DNA of 22,886 nt from Lentisphaeria bacterium (GTDB taxonomy: Bacteria > Verrucomicrobiota > Lentisphaeria > Victivallales > UBA1829): contig JAFTIQ010000023.1 in assembly GCA_017456805.1 (NCBI GenBank), positions 1 through 22,886 of the forward strand, written 5' to 3'. Every line of letters starts with the position of its first letter. The first letter of the stretch is position 1. The translations under genes and the position numbers were made by a program. Below the pieces are notes generated by a model. The model was given only the letters and a program-made list of their open reading frames with translations. It made no database searches and was not told the DNA's origin. Below, piece after piece: positions 6,474 through 14,178 of this stretch.

Positions 6474-8327
6474 ATGTCTGCAAAAGATCGCCCCCTGAAA
6501 AAATGCAATGTTTCGTATTCCAATAACAAAATCACCAAATCTCTTGCCGTTCCGCTGCTGGAGGCAAAGTACAGATTCGGCACAAAGATGACCGATCCCA
6601 TCTGGAAAAAAGCGGTCTGGGCAAAAGATTTTGAGCCGTACCGGAAAGAACGTGTTGATAAAAAATCAGAAATGGCATTGTTCCGTACAGAGAAACATCT
6701 TGTGCTGGGATTTTTCTTTTATGAGGATCCTGCAAACCTGGTGCGGCCGGCGGATATGAGCTGCAGTCCATGGTCCGGCGATATGGCGGAGATCCATTTC
6801 GGGGATATGGAACCTGATCCGTGGCTTTTCCAGACGGGGCTCGGGATCACCGGGATCCGTTTTGACAGCACCGGAAATTATGATAAATGGCAGGCAAAGA
6901 CCTATGAAACAGAAAAAGGCTGGGGGGCAGAAGTCCGGTTCGATCTCTCTCTGATCCGTCTGACCGAAGGCGGATTCCGGTTCAATCTGTGCCGGCAGGC
7001 TCCCAAACGCGGGGAACTTTCCAGCTGGAGTCCGCTGGTTCTCCGGTTCCACGAAGTCGAAAATTATGGCGAACTTCTGTTTACGGATTACAAGACAGCT
7101 CTTCAAATGAAAAGCGGCAAAGTGATTTCCGGAAAAGTCAGCCGGAAAGAGTATGAACTTGCCCGCAGCAAAGATATGATCCCTGCTCAGAAAGTGCTGC
7201 ATGGACCTTATCTTTCAGCGCCCGATACGGATTCTGTTCAAATCTCCTGGGAAACAGCCGGGCTCGTGGCATCTTATCTGGAATATAAAGTCAAAGGTTC
7301 CAAGGAGGCTCCCCGGTTTGCCGGAAGCGGAAAGGCACACAGTATTCTGGCTCACAATACAACACATTCCGTTCATCTCACCGGACTTCAGCCCGGGAAA
7401 GAATATGAATATGAACTCTTTACCCTCACTCCGGTGATCGATACCCCGGTCAGCAGCGGAATCAAACACACATTCAGAGTTCCGTCGAAAAAGGAAAACA
7501 AGTTCTCTTTCTATTGCATTACAGACATTCATTCTGACGTTGGTTATGTCCGCAGGGCACTGGCTCTTCCGGAAGCTGCCAAGGCGGATTTCATTGCGCT
7601 TCTCGGGGACAATCTGAGTCACGCTGCCGGAAGCGAAGCTCTGTACAAAGGGATCATTGACCCGATCGTGGAAGCAACCTCGATCGAAGGCAAAGACAAA
7701 CCGATGGTATTTGTCCGGGGAAATCATGAACAGCTCGGAGTTTATGCAAAAGAATATTTCAATGTCATGCGTCATCCTTCCGGAAAAACATACTACACCT
7801 TCACCTGGGGATCTGTCTTTTTCCTTGTTCTTGACAGCGGCAATGACAGCAATAAGTTTGACGAGGGGATCATGTTCAGCAACCGTTCTGAGCGGGAGAT
7901 ACAGAAGCAGTTTATTGCGGAAGTTGTGAAATCGGAAGCCTACCGGAAGGCTGACTACCGGGTTGTTCTGATGCATATTCCGCCGCTGGAAAAGGGCGAA
8001 GAGGCAATCTACGGTCTTGTCTACGGTCTGACCGAGCCCATGAGAACGGCTGAGATCAAGCCGGACGTGATGCTTTGCGGTCACATGCATGCTTATGAGA
8101 AGGTCAATGCCGGAGAAGATCATTATGCACCGGAAACCCGGTCTTCCCACGCACAAAAGTTCCCGGAAACCTTTGTCAATCCCTATCCGGTGATCGTTCA
8201 CGTCAACACAGCCGGGTTGTATTGCGAAGTCTCTGCCGGGAAAATGACTTTTACCGTTCTTCAAACGCTTGACGGGAAACCGGTTGAAGAGCTTGACCGG
8301 ATCACAATTAAAAAACAGAAACGCTAA
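6474..8327 (+). CDS. Metallophosphoesterase with CBM9-like and fibronectin-type domains
   Basis: The protein has 617 residues when started at the ATG of 6474, which has AAGGAAAAGAG at 6461-6471. Roughly three parts are visible. An N-terminal CBM9/DOMON-like beta domain (about 25-205) carries the DPIWKKA motif and the GDMAEIHFGD core. A fibronectin-like domain, as in purple acid phosphatases, covers about 243-338 (GPYLSAPDTDSVQISW). A calcineurin-like phosphoesterase domain covers about 345-610. All metal-ligand motifs are present: DIH (351-353), GDN (378-380), GNHE (416-419), the LMH histidine (501) and GHMH (536-539). There is no signal peptide or TM segment, so it is predicted to be cytoplasmic, unusual for a carbohydrate-binding phosphoesterase. 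It is followed by an MFS gene 18 bases on. The substrate is probably a phosphorylated or phosphodiester glycoconjugate (inference). Confidence 0.85.
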   Translation: MSAKDRPLKKCNVSYSNNKITKSLAVPLLEAKYRFGTKMTDPIWKKAVWAKDFEPYRKERVDKKSEMALFRTEKHLVLGFFFYEDPANLVRPADMSCSPWSGDMAEIHFGDMEPDPWLFQTGLGITGIRFDSTGNYDKWQAKTYETEKGWGAEVRFDLSLIRLTEGGFRFNLCRQAPKRGELSSWSPLVLRFHEVENYGELLFTDYKTALQMKSGKVISGKVSRKEYELARSKDMIPAQKVLHGPYLSAPDTDSVQISWETAGLVASYLEYKVKGSKEAPRFAGSGKAHSILAHNTTHSVHLTGLQPGKEYEYELFTLTPVIDTPVSSGIKHTFRVPSKKENKFSFYCITDIHSDVGYVRRALALPEAAKADFIALLGDNLSHAAGSEALYKGIIDPIVEATSIEGKDKPMVFVRGNHEQLGVYAKEYFNVMRHPSGKTYYTFTWGSVFFLVLDSGNDSNKFDEGIMFSNRSEREIQKQFIAEVVKSEAYRKADYRVVLMHIPPLEKGEEAIYGLVYGLTEPMRTAEIKPDVMLCGHMHAYEKVNAGEDHYAPETRSSHAQKFPETFVNPYPVIVHVNTAGLYCEVSAGKMTFTVLQTLDGKPVEELDRITIKKQKR

Positions 8328-8345
8328 CCCGGAAAGCCCCAAAAC

Positions 8346-9638
8346 ATGACTTACGCAGAAACCCTTACGCCGCAGCAGCGTAAAAAATATGAAAAAAATG
8401 CGATTCTTTCCACCTGGTTCGGCTGTATCTCCGAGCAGATGATCGACAGCAATGCGCTGCTGGTGCTTTATATCGTCATGCTTGGCGGAAAAGATTCGAT
8501 TTCCATGTTTTCCACCTCGCTCAGCAGCATAGCTTCGGTGCTGCTGCTGATCCCCTGTGCAGGGCTTGCGGTCAAGTTCGGATTGCGGATGACCTACTCC
8601 ACTGCATGTATCACGGGATGTCTTGCATTTCTGGGCATTGCCGCGGCACCTTATGCCGGAAGCTATGCGCAAACGGTTGTGATTGCAGGAACCTTTATTT
8701 ACTCCCTGACCCGTCCGGTTTACAGTTCCACCTGGTATCCGATGCTGGACAATTTTCTTCTGCCGGAAGGACGGGGAAAGTTCTTCGGGAGAATGAGATT
8801 TTCCTATATGATTCTGAATACCGCGCTCATTTACATCATGGGGCTTATCATGGGCAGCGAGCCGCCGGTCATAATTCTTCAGTCGATCTTTGTTTTCGGA
8901 GGCTTGACTTTACTCGGGCGGAAATTTGAGATGGACCGGATGCCGCTGAATCCGGATGCGAAACGGGAGCCGGTCAATATTCCGCTTGCGCTGGGGATCT
9001 GCATCAAGAACGGCCCGCTGGTGGGATTTTCCCTCTACTCCTGTCTGGTCAACATGGCGTTTTATGCTGCGATCCCCCTGGCGACCGTCTATATGAAGAC
9101 CTGTCTGGGATATGATGCAAAAACGCTTATGACCTTTTCTTCCGTTGCCCTGTTCGGTTCCATTCTCGGCTATGCTGCTGTGGCGAAGGCATTGCCAAAA
9201 TTCAAAACGAAACGGTGTTTGATCGCAACCCATTTTTCCGGAATTCTGGTTTGCCTTCTGCTGCTTTCTGCGACTCCGGGGAATCCGCTGCTGAATCCGA
9301 TCCTTTATGCAGCATTCCTGCTGAACGGCTTTACTGCCGCCTTTATGCTGTGTATCAACTCCACGGAAATGCTTGCGCTTGCACGTCCCGGAAATAAAGT
9401 CATGGCAATGGCATTTGTTTCTACTGTCACCAACCTCGGAACTGCTGTGGGCAGATTGGGAACGACTCTGATCCTCAGCACCGGTGCACTTGCCGCAAGC
9501 TGGGATTTTGCCGGAATGAGCATGACGAAATTCCAGTTTCTCTTTGCATTTTATGCATTCGTGATGATCTTTTTCCTGATTCTTCTGCCGCTGGCACCTT
9601 CAGTGATCCCGAAACATCACGATTACTATCATCCGTAA
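8346..9638 (+). CDS. MFS transporter
   Basis: This 430-residue polytopic membrane protein has about 12 predicted hydrophobic segments. The first begins near residue 30 after a charged cytoplasmic N-terminus, and the last ends near 420. Features include the basic loop VKFGLRMTY after TM2 (81-89, the place of the MFS A-motif) and a long central loop around 200-212. Major-facilitator proteins move small solutes by proton or cation coupling. The ATG follows the phosphoesterase stop by 18 bases, with only a weak GGAAAG ribosome site. The pair is likely co-transcribed, suggesting uptake or export of the phosphoesterase's substrate or product. The stop is 2 bases from the convergent nuclease gene, with no terminator between them. 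Confidence 0.85.
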   Translation: MTYAETLTPQQRKKYEKNAILSTWFGCISEQMIDSNALLVLYIVMLGGKDSISMFSTSLSSIASVLLLIPCAGLAVKFGLRMTYSTACITGCLAFLGIAAAPYAGSYAQTVVIAGTFIYSLTRPVYSSTWYPMLDNFLLPEGRGKFFGRMRFSYMILNTALIYIMGLIMGSEPPVIILQSIFVFGGLTLLGRKFEMDRMPLNPDAKREPVNIPLALGICIKNGPLVGFSLYSCLVNMAFYAAIPLATVYMKTCLGYDAKTLMTFSSVALFGSILGYAAVAKALPKFKTKRCLIATHFSGILVCLLLLSATPGNPLLNPILYAAFLLNGFTAAFMLCINSTEMLALARPGNKVMAMAFVSTVTNLGTAVGRLGTTLILSTGALAASWDFAGMSMTKFQFLFAFYAFVMIFFLILLPLAPSVIPKHHDYYHP

Positions 9639-9640
9639 GT

Positions 9641-10879
9641 TCAGAAAAGCTCTGTGGAAACGGATTCCCGGTTCAACAGTTTCAAAACCCGTTCCACGCC
9701 GGGATATCCGCTGAACAGAAAAATCTTTTCTCCGTAAAGCGGATTTTCCCGGATCACAGAATCCCCGCCCTCTTTTTTCGGAAAAAGGGATCGGTCGATA
9801 CCGAGCAGGATCGGATGATCCGGATGTTTCGCCAGAAAGGCAAGCCGGTCCTTCAATTGTCCTTCGTGCCATTTATGGAAGAGTTCCAGATGAACGGTTT
9901 GACTGCCATTGGAGAAGGTGAGATCCGGGAAAAGGAAAGTCTGTCCCCCCAGATCAAGAAACGGCGGAGCATCCGGCACAATTTTCCAGACATCTGACGT
10001 TTGCCGGAAATGAGCAACGAACATTTTGATCTCTTCCGGGATATAAGCGGAATGGTTCCCGAAGTGCCCCCGTAAATTCGATTTGCTGTCAAGAATAAAT
10101 TTCAATTCATGGGTTCCGGGTTTGATGACGCTGGACATTTTCCATGAATTCAGGGGAAGGATTACCGGGAAGAAAGACGCCAGCTGCAATCCGTATTTTG
10201 TTCCGTTTTCCAGAATCGATGCCGGACCGTCAATATAAACCCTGATCCGCTTTGCATTGCCTTGCCGGTCCTGATCCATGGAGACCGTTGCCAGCAGCCG
10301 CAGGAAACGCAATTGTTTGAAAAAACGCCGGAGTTTTGCCGGATCCGGCTCTTCCGCCGTGATCTCCAGCGAGGAGGAATAAAGCAGCAGCGATTGCGCC
10401 AGAACACAATTATACCTCATAACAAGCTCCTGCGGTGTCCAATCCGGAACAGAAATAATTTTCTCGAAATCAGGCAGATCGGCATAAATAGGAGCATCCC
10501 GGAGCATGATCCCGGCACGTTGAAAAACCGTTTGCCGGAACGTTTCCGGAGAAAGAGAATGATCCGAACTGAGCAGTTCAGCAGATGCCAGAAACAGTTT
10601 TTCCCGTTCAGCAGGAAATGCGGCAGAATCATCCCCGCTGAATACGGAGGAATCTGCAATGACCTTACTCAACCCTTTGGGCAGTTTCAGATCTGTCCAG
10701 CGGGCGGAAAGAGCATTGATGGCGCTTTCCGTTTCTTTCCGGAACCCTTCGGTTCCTGCGCGCCAGGTCTCAAGCAGCTCGGCTGCCAGATCCAGCGTTT
10801 TCCGCTCTGTTTCATCCAGAAAAGCCGGTTTCGCATAGCCGGAAAGATTCCGGAACCGGAGTAAATCACGGGTCAGCAT
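9641..10879 (-). CDS. Bax1-like DUF790 nuclease, partner of XPB
   Basis: This 412-residue protein matches the DUF790/Bax1 family known as the XPB-binding nuclease of archaea. Family segments are visible: an N-terminal MLTRDLLRFR, the centre PIYADLPDFEKI (130-141), and ELVMRYNCVLAQSLLLY (151-167). A C-terminal PD-(D/E)xK-type nuclease core carries PD at 318-319 and E332 in the ELFHKW segment, where archaeal members have PDF...EIVGFW. Its ATG overlaps the helicase stop by one base (TGATG), so the two are translationally coupled. Known archaeal XPB-Bax1 pairs unwind and cut DNA bubbles or flaps, as in nucleotide excision repair; the same joint role is inferred here. The gene converges on the MFS gene. 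Confidence 0.85.
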   Translation of the reverse strand: MLTRDLLRFRNLSGYAKPAFLDETERKTLDLAAELLETWRAGTEGFRKETESAINALSARWTDLKLPKGLSKVIADSSVFSGDDSAAFPAEREKLFLASAELLSSDHSLSPETFRQTVFQRAGIMLRDAPIYADLPDFEKIISVPDWTPQELVMRYNCVLAQSLLLYSSSLEITAEEPDPAKLRRFFKQLRFLRLLATVSMDQDRQGNAKRIRVYIDGPASILENGTKYGLQLASFFPVILPLNSWKMSSVIKPGTHELKFILDSKSNLRGHFGNHSAYIPEEIKMFVAHFRQTSDVWKIVPDAPPFLDLGGQTFLFPDLTFSNGSQTVHLELFHKWHEGQLKDRLAFLAKHPDHPILLGIDRSLFPKKEGGDSVIRENPLYGEKIFLFSGYPGVERVLKLLNRESVSTELF

Positions 10880-12270
10880 CAGCGTTTCCTCCTGTATGCA
10901 CGATTGGATCGGCGCCGTTCACTGGTATAATATTCCCCGGTTCCCTGACTGACCAGCTCGAAGAGTTCCGCCTGTTTCCCCTTGGCAGAACGGAGAATCC
11001 GGCCCAGCCGCTGTACATGTTCCCGGGTACTGCCGCTGCCGGAAACAACGATCCCGACTGCCGCCTCGGGGACGTCCACCCCCTCATTCAGCACCTTGCT
11101 GGTCACGATCACTGTGTAGATTCCCTCGCGGAACCGGTCCAGAAATTCCTTCCGCTCCGCCGCTTTCGTCTTGTGGGTGATCACGGGCAGACAGAACGTT
11201 TCTCCAATGGTGTACGCCGTATCATTATCCGCAGTGAAGATGATCGTCCGCTCGCCCCTGTGGGACATGAGGATATCCCAGAGGACATTCAGTTTTGCTC
11301 TGCCGCAGCGGGCAATGGAGCGCTGACGCAGATACGCTTTCATCACATCCCGTCCGTTTGGACGGCGGGCACAAAGAATAATAAACTGGCTCCAGCCGTC
11401 TTTTGCGCTGAAATCAATACGGTTAGCGCGGATGAAACCGGTATAAAGAGCCCGTGCTTCATGATATTCCGCCTCTTCATCCGGAAGAAGCGGCACTTCG
11501 ATCCTGCGGGTAACATAAGGGGCAAGAACATTCCCCTCCAGCTCATCAATAAAAATCTCACAAACTTTCGGTCCGACAAGGGAAAACAGGATCGCTTCTC
11601 CACCATCCTCCCGCTCAGGAGTGGCACTCAACCCCAAACGGTACGGTGCAATACACATTGCGGCGGCAGTCCGGTTCACTTCCCCCGGAAGATGATGACA
11701 CTCATCAAACACCACGATCCCGAACCGGTTTCCGATATGTTCCATCATAATAACCGCAGAATCGTAGGTACTGACCGTGATCTCCCGGATCTCTTTGGAT
11801 CCGCCGCCCAACATCCCGACAGGCTCCTCGAAAAACCGTTCCAGAACCGATGCCCACTGATGAACCAGATCAATGGTCGGAACAACGATCAGCGCAGATC
11901 TTTTTACGCTTGCAATGGCAAGGATCGCAAGGAAGGTTTTTCCGGATCCGGTGGGCATGACCACCACGCCGCGTCCGGGAGGAACGGCAGTTTTCCATGC
12001 CTCCAATGCCCGCTTCTGATGGGGCATGGGCTGGATCGGCTCTTTCAGATTCAGTTCCAGAGTCTGATACGCCTTCGCTTCATCCCGGACTTCTGTCCCG
12101 GAAGCGTGAAACGCACGCATAAGTGCCGCATAGTCAGAGGCTTGCGCACGCCATTTTCCAACCCGTTCATCAAATAATAAATAAGGAACCGCACTGACCG
12201 GCGGTTCCGTTTCCCCGGGAAAAGAGCACAAAAGCGTGCCTGCCCGGAATTCAAGAATACAATGGGACAT
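10879..12270 (-). CDS. XPB-type superfamily 2 DNA helicase
   Basis: The protein has 463 residues from the ATG at 12270, where TAATG overlaps the ilvN stop. An ATG 12 codons further upstream (12306) is open but lies inside ilvN. Motifs by residue from the chosen start: Walker A PTGSGKT (106-112), DECHH (189-193, motif II), LSATPERED with the XPB-type RED triplet at about 220-222, a C-terminal RecA lobe with IIFT, and the motif VI segment QRLGRILR. An N-terminal domain of about 90 residues precedes the helicase lobes, as in XPB. The RED triplet plus the coupled DUF790 gene identify XPB rather than a generic DEAD-box protein. It would be the ATP-driven opener for the nuclease encoded next. Confidence 0.88.
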   Translation of the reverse strand: MSHCILEFRAGTLLCSFPGETEPPVSAVPYLLFDERVGKWRAQASDYAALMRAFHASGTEVRDEAKAYQTLELNLKEPIQPMPHQKRALEAWKTAVPPGRGVVVMPTGSGKTFLAILAIASVKRSALIVVPTIDLVHQWASVLERFFEEPVGMLGGGSKEIREITVSTYDSAVIMMEHIGNRFGIVVFDECHHLPGEVNRTAAAMCIAPYRLGLSATPEREDGGEAILFSLVGPKVCEIFIDELEGNVLAPYVTRRIEVPLLPDEEAEYHEARALYTGFIRANRIDFSAKDGWSQFIILCARRPNGRDVMKAYLRQRSIARCGRAKLNVLWDILMSHRGERTIIFTADNDTAYTIGETFCLPVITHKTKAAERKEFLDRFREGIYTVIVTSKVLNEGVDVPEAAVGIVVSGSGSTREHVQRLGRILRSAKGKQAELFELVSQGTGEYYTSERRRSNRAYRRKR

Positions 12271-12272
12271 TA
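12268..12272 (-). promoter_or_regulatory. TAATG stop/start overlap, ilvN to helicase
   Basis: On the minus strand the ilvN stop TAA (12272-12270) shares its last base with the helicase ATG (12270-12268). With no strong Shine-Dalgarno nearby, termination-reinitiation is the likely way the helicase is translated. This decides the start. Confidence 0.65.
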
Positions 12273-12782
12273 AAGGGTTTTCATCCGCTGATCGGTGCTG
12301 CCGCACTCGGAGGAAATCGCAGTTCTTCCGGTCCGGGCAATTTCAATGATCCCGTATTCTTCCACCAGTTTGATGAAATTTTCGATTTTCTTGGAATGTC
12401 CGGAAACTTCGATTGCCAGTTCTTCCGGCTGGACATTGGCGATTTTTGCATCAAAGATTTCCACCAGACTGAGGATCTCAGGGCGTTTTTCATGGGTTGC
12501 TTTGATCTTGACAAGAACAAGTTCCCGTTCGATAAAAGTTTCCCCGTTCAGTTCAGTAACGCCAATAACATCCACCAGCTTCAGGAGCTGTTTTTCGATC
12601 TGATCCAGAATCGCATCATCTCCGGTGGTCACGATCGTCATTCGGGAAATATTGGGATCTTCCGTCCGGTTGACGGTCAGGGATTCAATATTATATCCGC
12701 GTCCGCTGAACAGACCGGCAATTCTTGCCAATGCCCCGAACTTATTTTCCACCAAGACAGAAATTGTATGCACATCACTCAT
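12270..12782 (-). CDS. ilvN: Acetolactate synthase small (regulatory) subunit
   Basis: This 170-residue protein has an N-terminal ACT domain (about 4-78; HTISVLVENKFGALARIAGLFSGRGYNIESL) and the C-terminal domain of small acetohydroxyacid synthase subunits (about 83-157; ERELVLVKI...). It binds the catalytic IlvB subunit and confers valine feedback in branched-chain amino acid synthesis. AAAGGA lies about 9 bases before the ATG. The catalytic subunit gene is not adjacent. Instead, two DNA-repair-type genes follow with overlapping stop/start codons. A promoter (12870-12897) and a hairpin leader precede it. Identification is secure by motif and length. Confidence 0.95.
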   Translation of the reverse strand: MSDVHTISVLVENKFGALARIAGLFSGRGYNIESLTVNRTEDPNISRMTIVTTGDDAILDQIEKQLLKLVDVIGVTELNGETFIERELVLVKIKATHEKRPEILSLVEIFDAKIANVQPEELAIEVSGHSKKIENFIKLVEEYGIIEIARTGRTAISSECGSTDQRMKTL

Positions 12783-12802
12783 TTTGCTTATCCTTTCTGT
12801 TT

Positions 12803-12821
12803 CCGGCAGGAGCTCCGCCGG
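12803..12821 (-). promoter_or_regulatory. Leader hairpin just upstream of the ilvN ribosome site
   Basis: CCGGC (12803-12807) and GCCGG (12817-12821) pair around AGGAGCTCC in the predicted ilvN leader, directly 5' of AGAAAGGATAAG. It could modulate ilvN translation or transcript stability. No run of leucine, isoleucine or valine codons in a leader peptide was seen, so this is not a classic attenuator. Confidence 0.3.
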
Positions 12822-12869
12822 GAACGCTATTCTTTTTCTGAAAGACTTTTAAAACCGTCTCCATGACTT

Positions 12870-12897
12870 ACAATAATACACTCCCGGAAAAAGTCAA
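12870..12897 (-). promoter_or_regulatory. Promoter of the ilvN-XPB-Bax1 unit
   Basis: On the minus strand TTGACT (12897-12892) and TATTGT (12875-12870) are 16 bases apart. The predicted leader to the ilvN ATG is about 80 bases. The -35 match is good and the -10 match moderate. Confidence 0.5.
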
Positions 12898-12914
12898 ACG
12901 GAATAATAAAAAAA

Positions 12915-14165
12915 TTACCCCTCAAGAGCCCCTTTTTCCAGCAGAATTTCACTGGCAAACGGTTCAAACTTCAATAATGTGCCGCTGAATCTGAAATTTT
13001 TCCCGTTTTCTCCTTTCAGAAGCGGAAGCATCTCATTGCTGAGACTGACCGTTGCCTTGACCTTTTTCTTCATCCCGTAACCGGAAGCAACATCCGCAAT
13101 TTCAAACGTCGCTTTGACTCCCGGTCCTTTGCCAAACACAAAATCAGAACTGTAAGAGTGAACACTTTTCAACGTGCCGCTCCAGCTCACCCGGTGCCCG
13201 ATATACTGCTGAAACAGTGTTTTTTCCCTGACACCGGGAAATGAGTTCTGAAATAAAAGACCCGTCAGAAAATCAACCGTGATTTCCTCTTCCGCAGGAA
13301 TAGCAGATTCCCGGGAAACAGCGTTCTCCGGAGCTGGCTCAGCTTCTGCGATGACAACCGGCTTTGCAACTGGCTCAGCTGGTTTGGAAACCGGAACTGC
13401 AACAGGAATCGCTGTGGGCATCGGTTTCTTCGGGACGGGTGTAACGACTTCCGGAATCTCTTCTTCCTCCAAAACGGGCAATTTGACTTCTGCGGGCTTT
13501 GCAGCAGGAATCCGGATCTCCGGAGGAGGAACCTCTTCTTGAACAGGCGCGACCGTCTTTGGAACCCGTTGCGTACCGGAGACCGTATGCCCATCGGAAA
13601 GGATCTTTGCTGCGGAGACAGTCCGGTCAATAAAACTGCTGAAAGTCAGGCTGTCATGAATCCCGGAGGCACCAATCACAAGAAAAGAATCCGTAATCTT
13701 TACAGACGGATATATCGAAAGCGTATTCTTCAGAACATTCATGTTTTGAGGGGTCAGAAATTTCTGCAATTCTTCTCCATCGGAAGCTGAGATGGAAACT
13801 TCCGGCGAAGAGAGAGTGGAAATCTGGAAAGATTCGCCGACAGCCTCACCTTCAAATTGTCCTTTCAAAATGCAAAGCCGGAACGGAAGGGAAAGGGCAT
13901 AATCGGTACGGCAGAAAAGAACAGGGAAGCCTTTTTCATCGAAATCTCCCCAGACTTCTGTATAAACCCCATTGACCATCCCCCGCATCGAGGGAAACGG
14001 CGAATGGTCATCCGGCGGCATCAAATTCAGATGAAGGGTATATGCCGTTTCACTCCACATCCGGCGGTTTGTTCTGTTTCCCGCCTGGCCGCTTTGTTTC
14101 ATGACAGAGTAGATCACATTGCCGACCACAATAAAGATCACCAGCCAGAAAATGATGATTGCCAT
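12915..14165 (-). CDS. Membrane-anchored protein with Pro/Glu/Ala linker and OB-like C-terminus
   Basis: The protein has 416 residues from the ATG at 14165: AAGGAG (14178-14173) sits 7 bases before this ATG but only 1 base before the alternative ATG at 14171. A single N-terminal TM helix (AIIIFWLVIFIVVGNVIYSV) is followed by an unrecognised domain (about 35-190). Next comes a linker rich in Pro, Glu, Ala and Val (about 205-300), then a C-terminal beta-rich domain (about 305-416) with YIGHRVSWSGTLKSV. This looks like a tRNA_anti/OB-type fold, though I cannot confirm it. The gene starts 12 bases beyond the debranching enzyme stop, so it is co-transcribed with it. I do not recognise a family; the bulk probably lies outside the cytoplasm or in the periplasm. 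Confidence 0.75.
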   Translation of the reverse strand: MAIIIFWLVIFIVVGNVIYSVMKQSGQAGNRTNRRMWSETAYTLHLNLMPPDDHSPFPSMRGMVNGVYTEVWGDFDEKGFPVLFCRTDYALSLPFRLCILKGQFEGEAVGESFQISTLSSPEVSISASDGEELQKFLTPQNMNVLKNTLSIYPSVKITDSFLVIGASGIHDSLTFSSFIDRTVSAAKILSDGHTVSGTQRVPKTVAPVQEEVPPPEIRIPAAKPAEVKLPVLEEEEIPEVVTPVPKKPMPTAIPVAVPVSKPAEPVAKPVVIAEAEPAPENAVSRESAIPAEEEITVDFLTGLLFQNSFPGVREKTLFQQYIGHRVSWSGTLKSVHSYSSDFVFGKGPGVKATFEIADVASGYGMKKKVKATVSLSNEMLPLLKGENGKNFRFSGTLLKFEPFASEILLEKGALEG

Positions 14166-14172
14166 ACACATT

Positions 14173-14178
14173 CTCCTT
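14173..14178 (-). promoter_or_regulatory. Ribosome binding site deciding the start at 14165
   Basis: Minus-strand AAGGAG overlaps the stop codon of the debranching enzyme gene. Its spacing favours the second ATG (14165, 7 bases) over the first (14171, 1 base). Confidence 0.6.

Noticed and set aside
7215..8672. 485-codon minus-strand frame
   Set aside because: Antisense to the phosphoesterase and MFS genes, which have intact motifs.
12271..12306. Upstream ATG of the helicase within ilvN
   Set aside because: The TAATG overlap at 12268-12272 gives a more typical coupled start, and the extra 12 residues resemble nothing in XPB.
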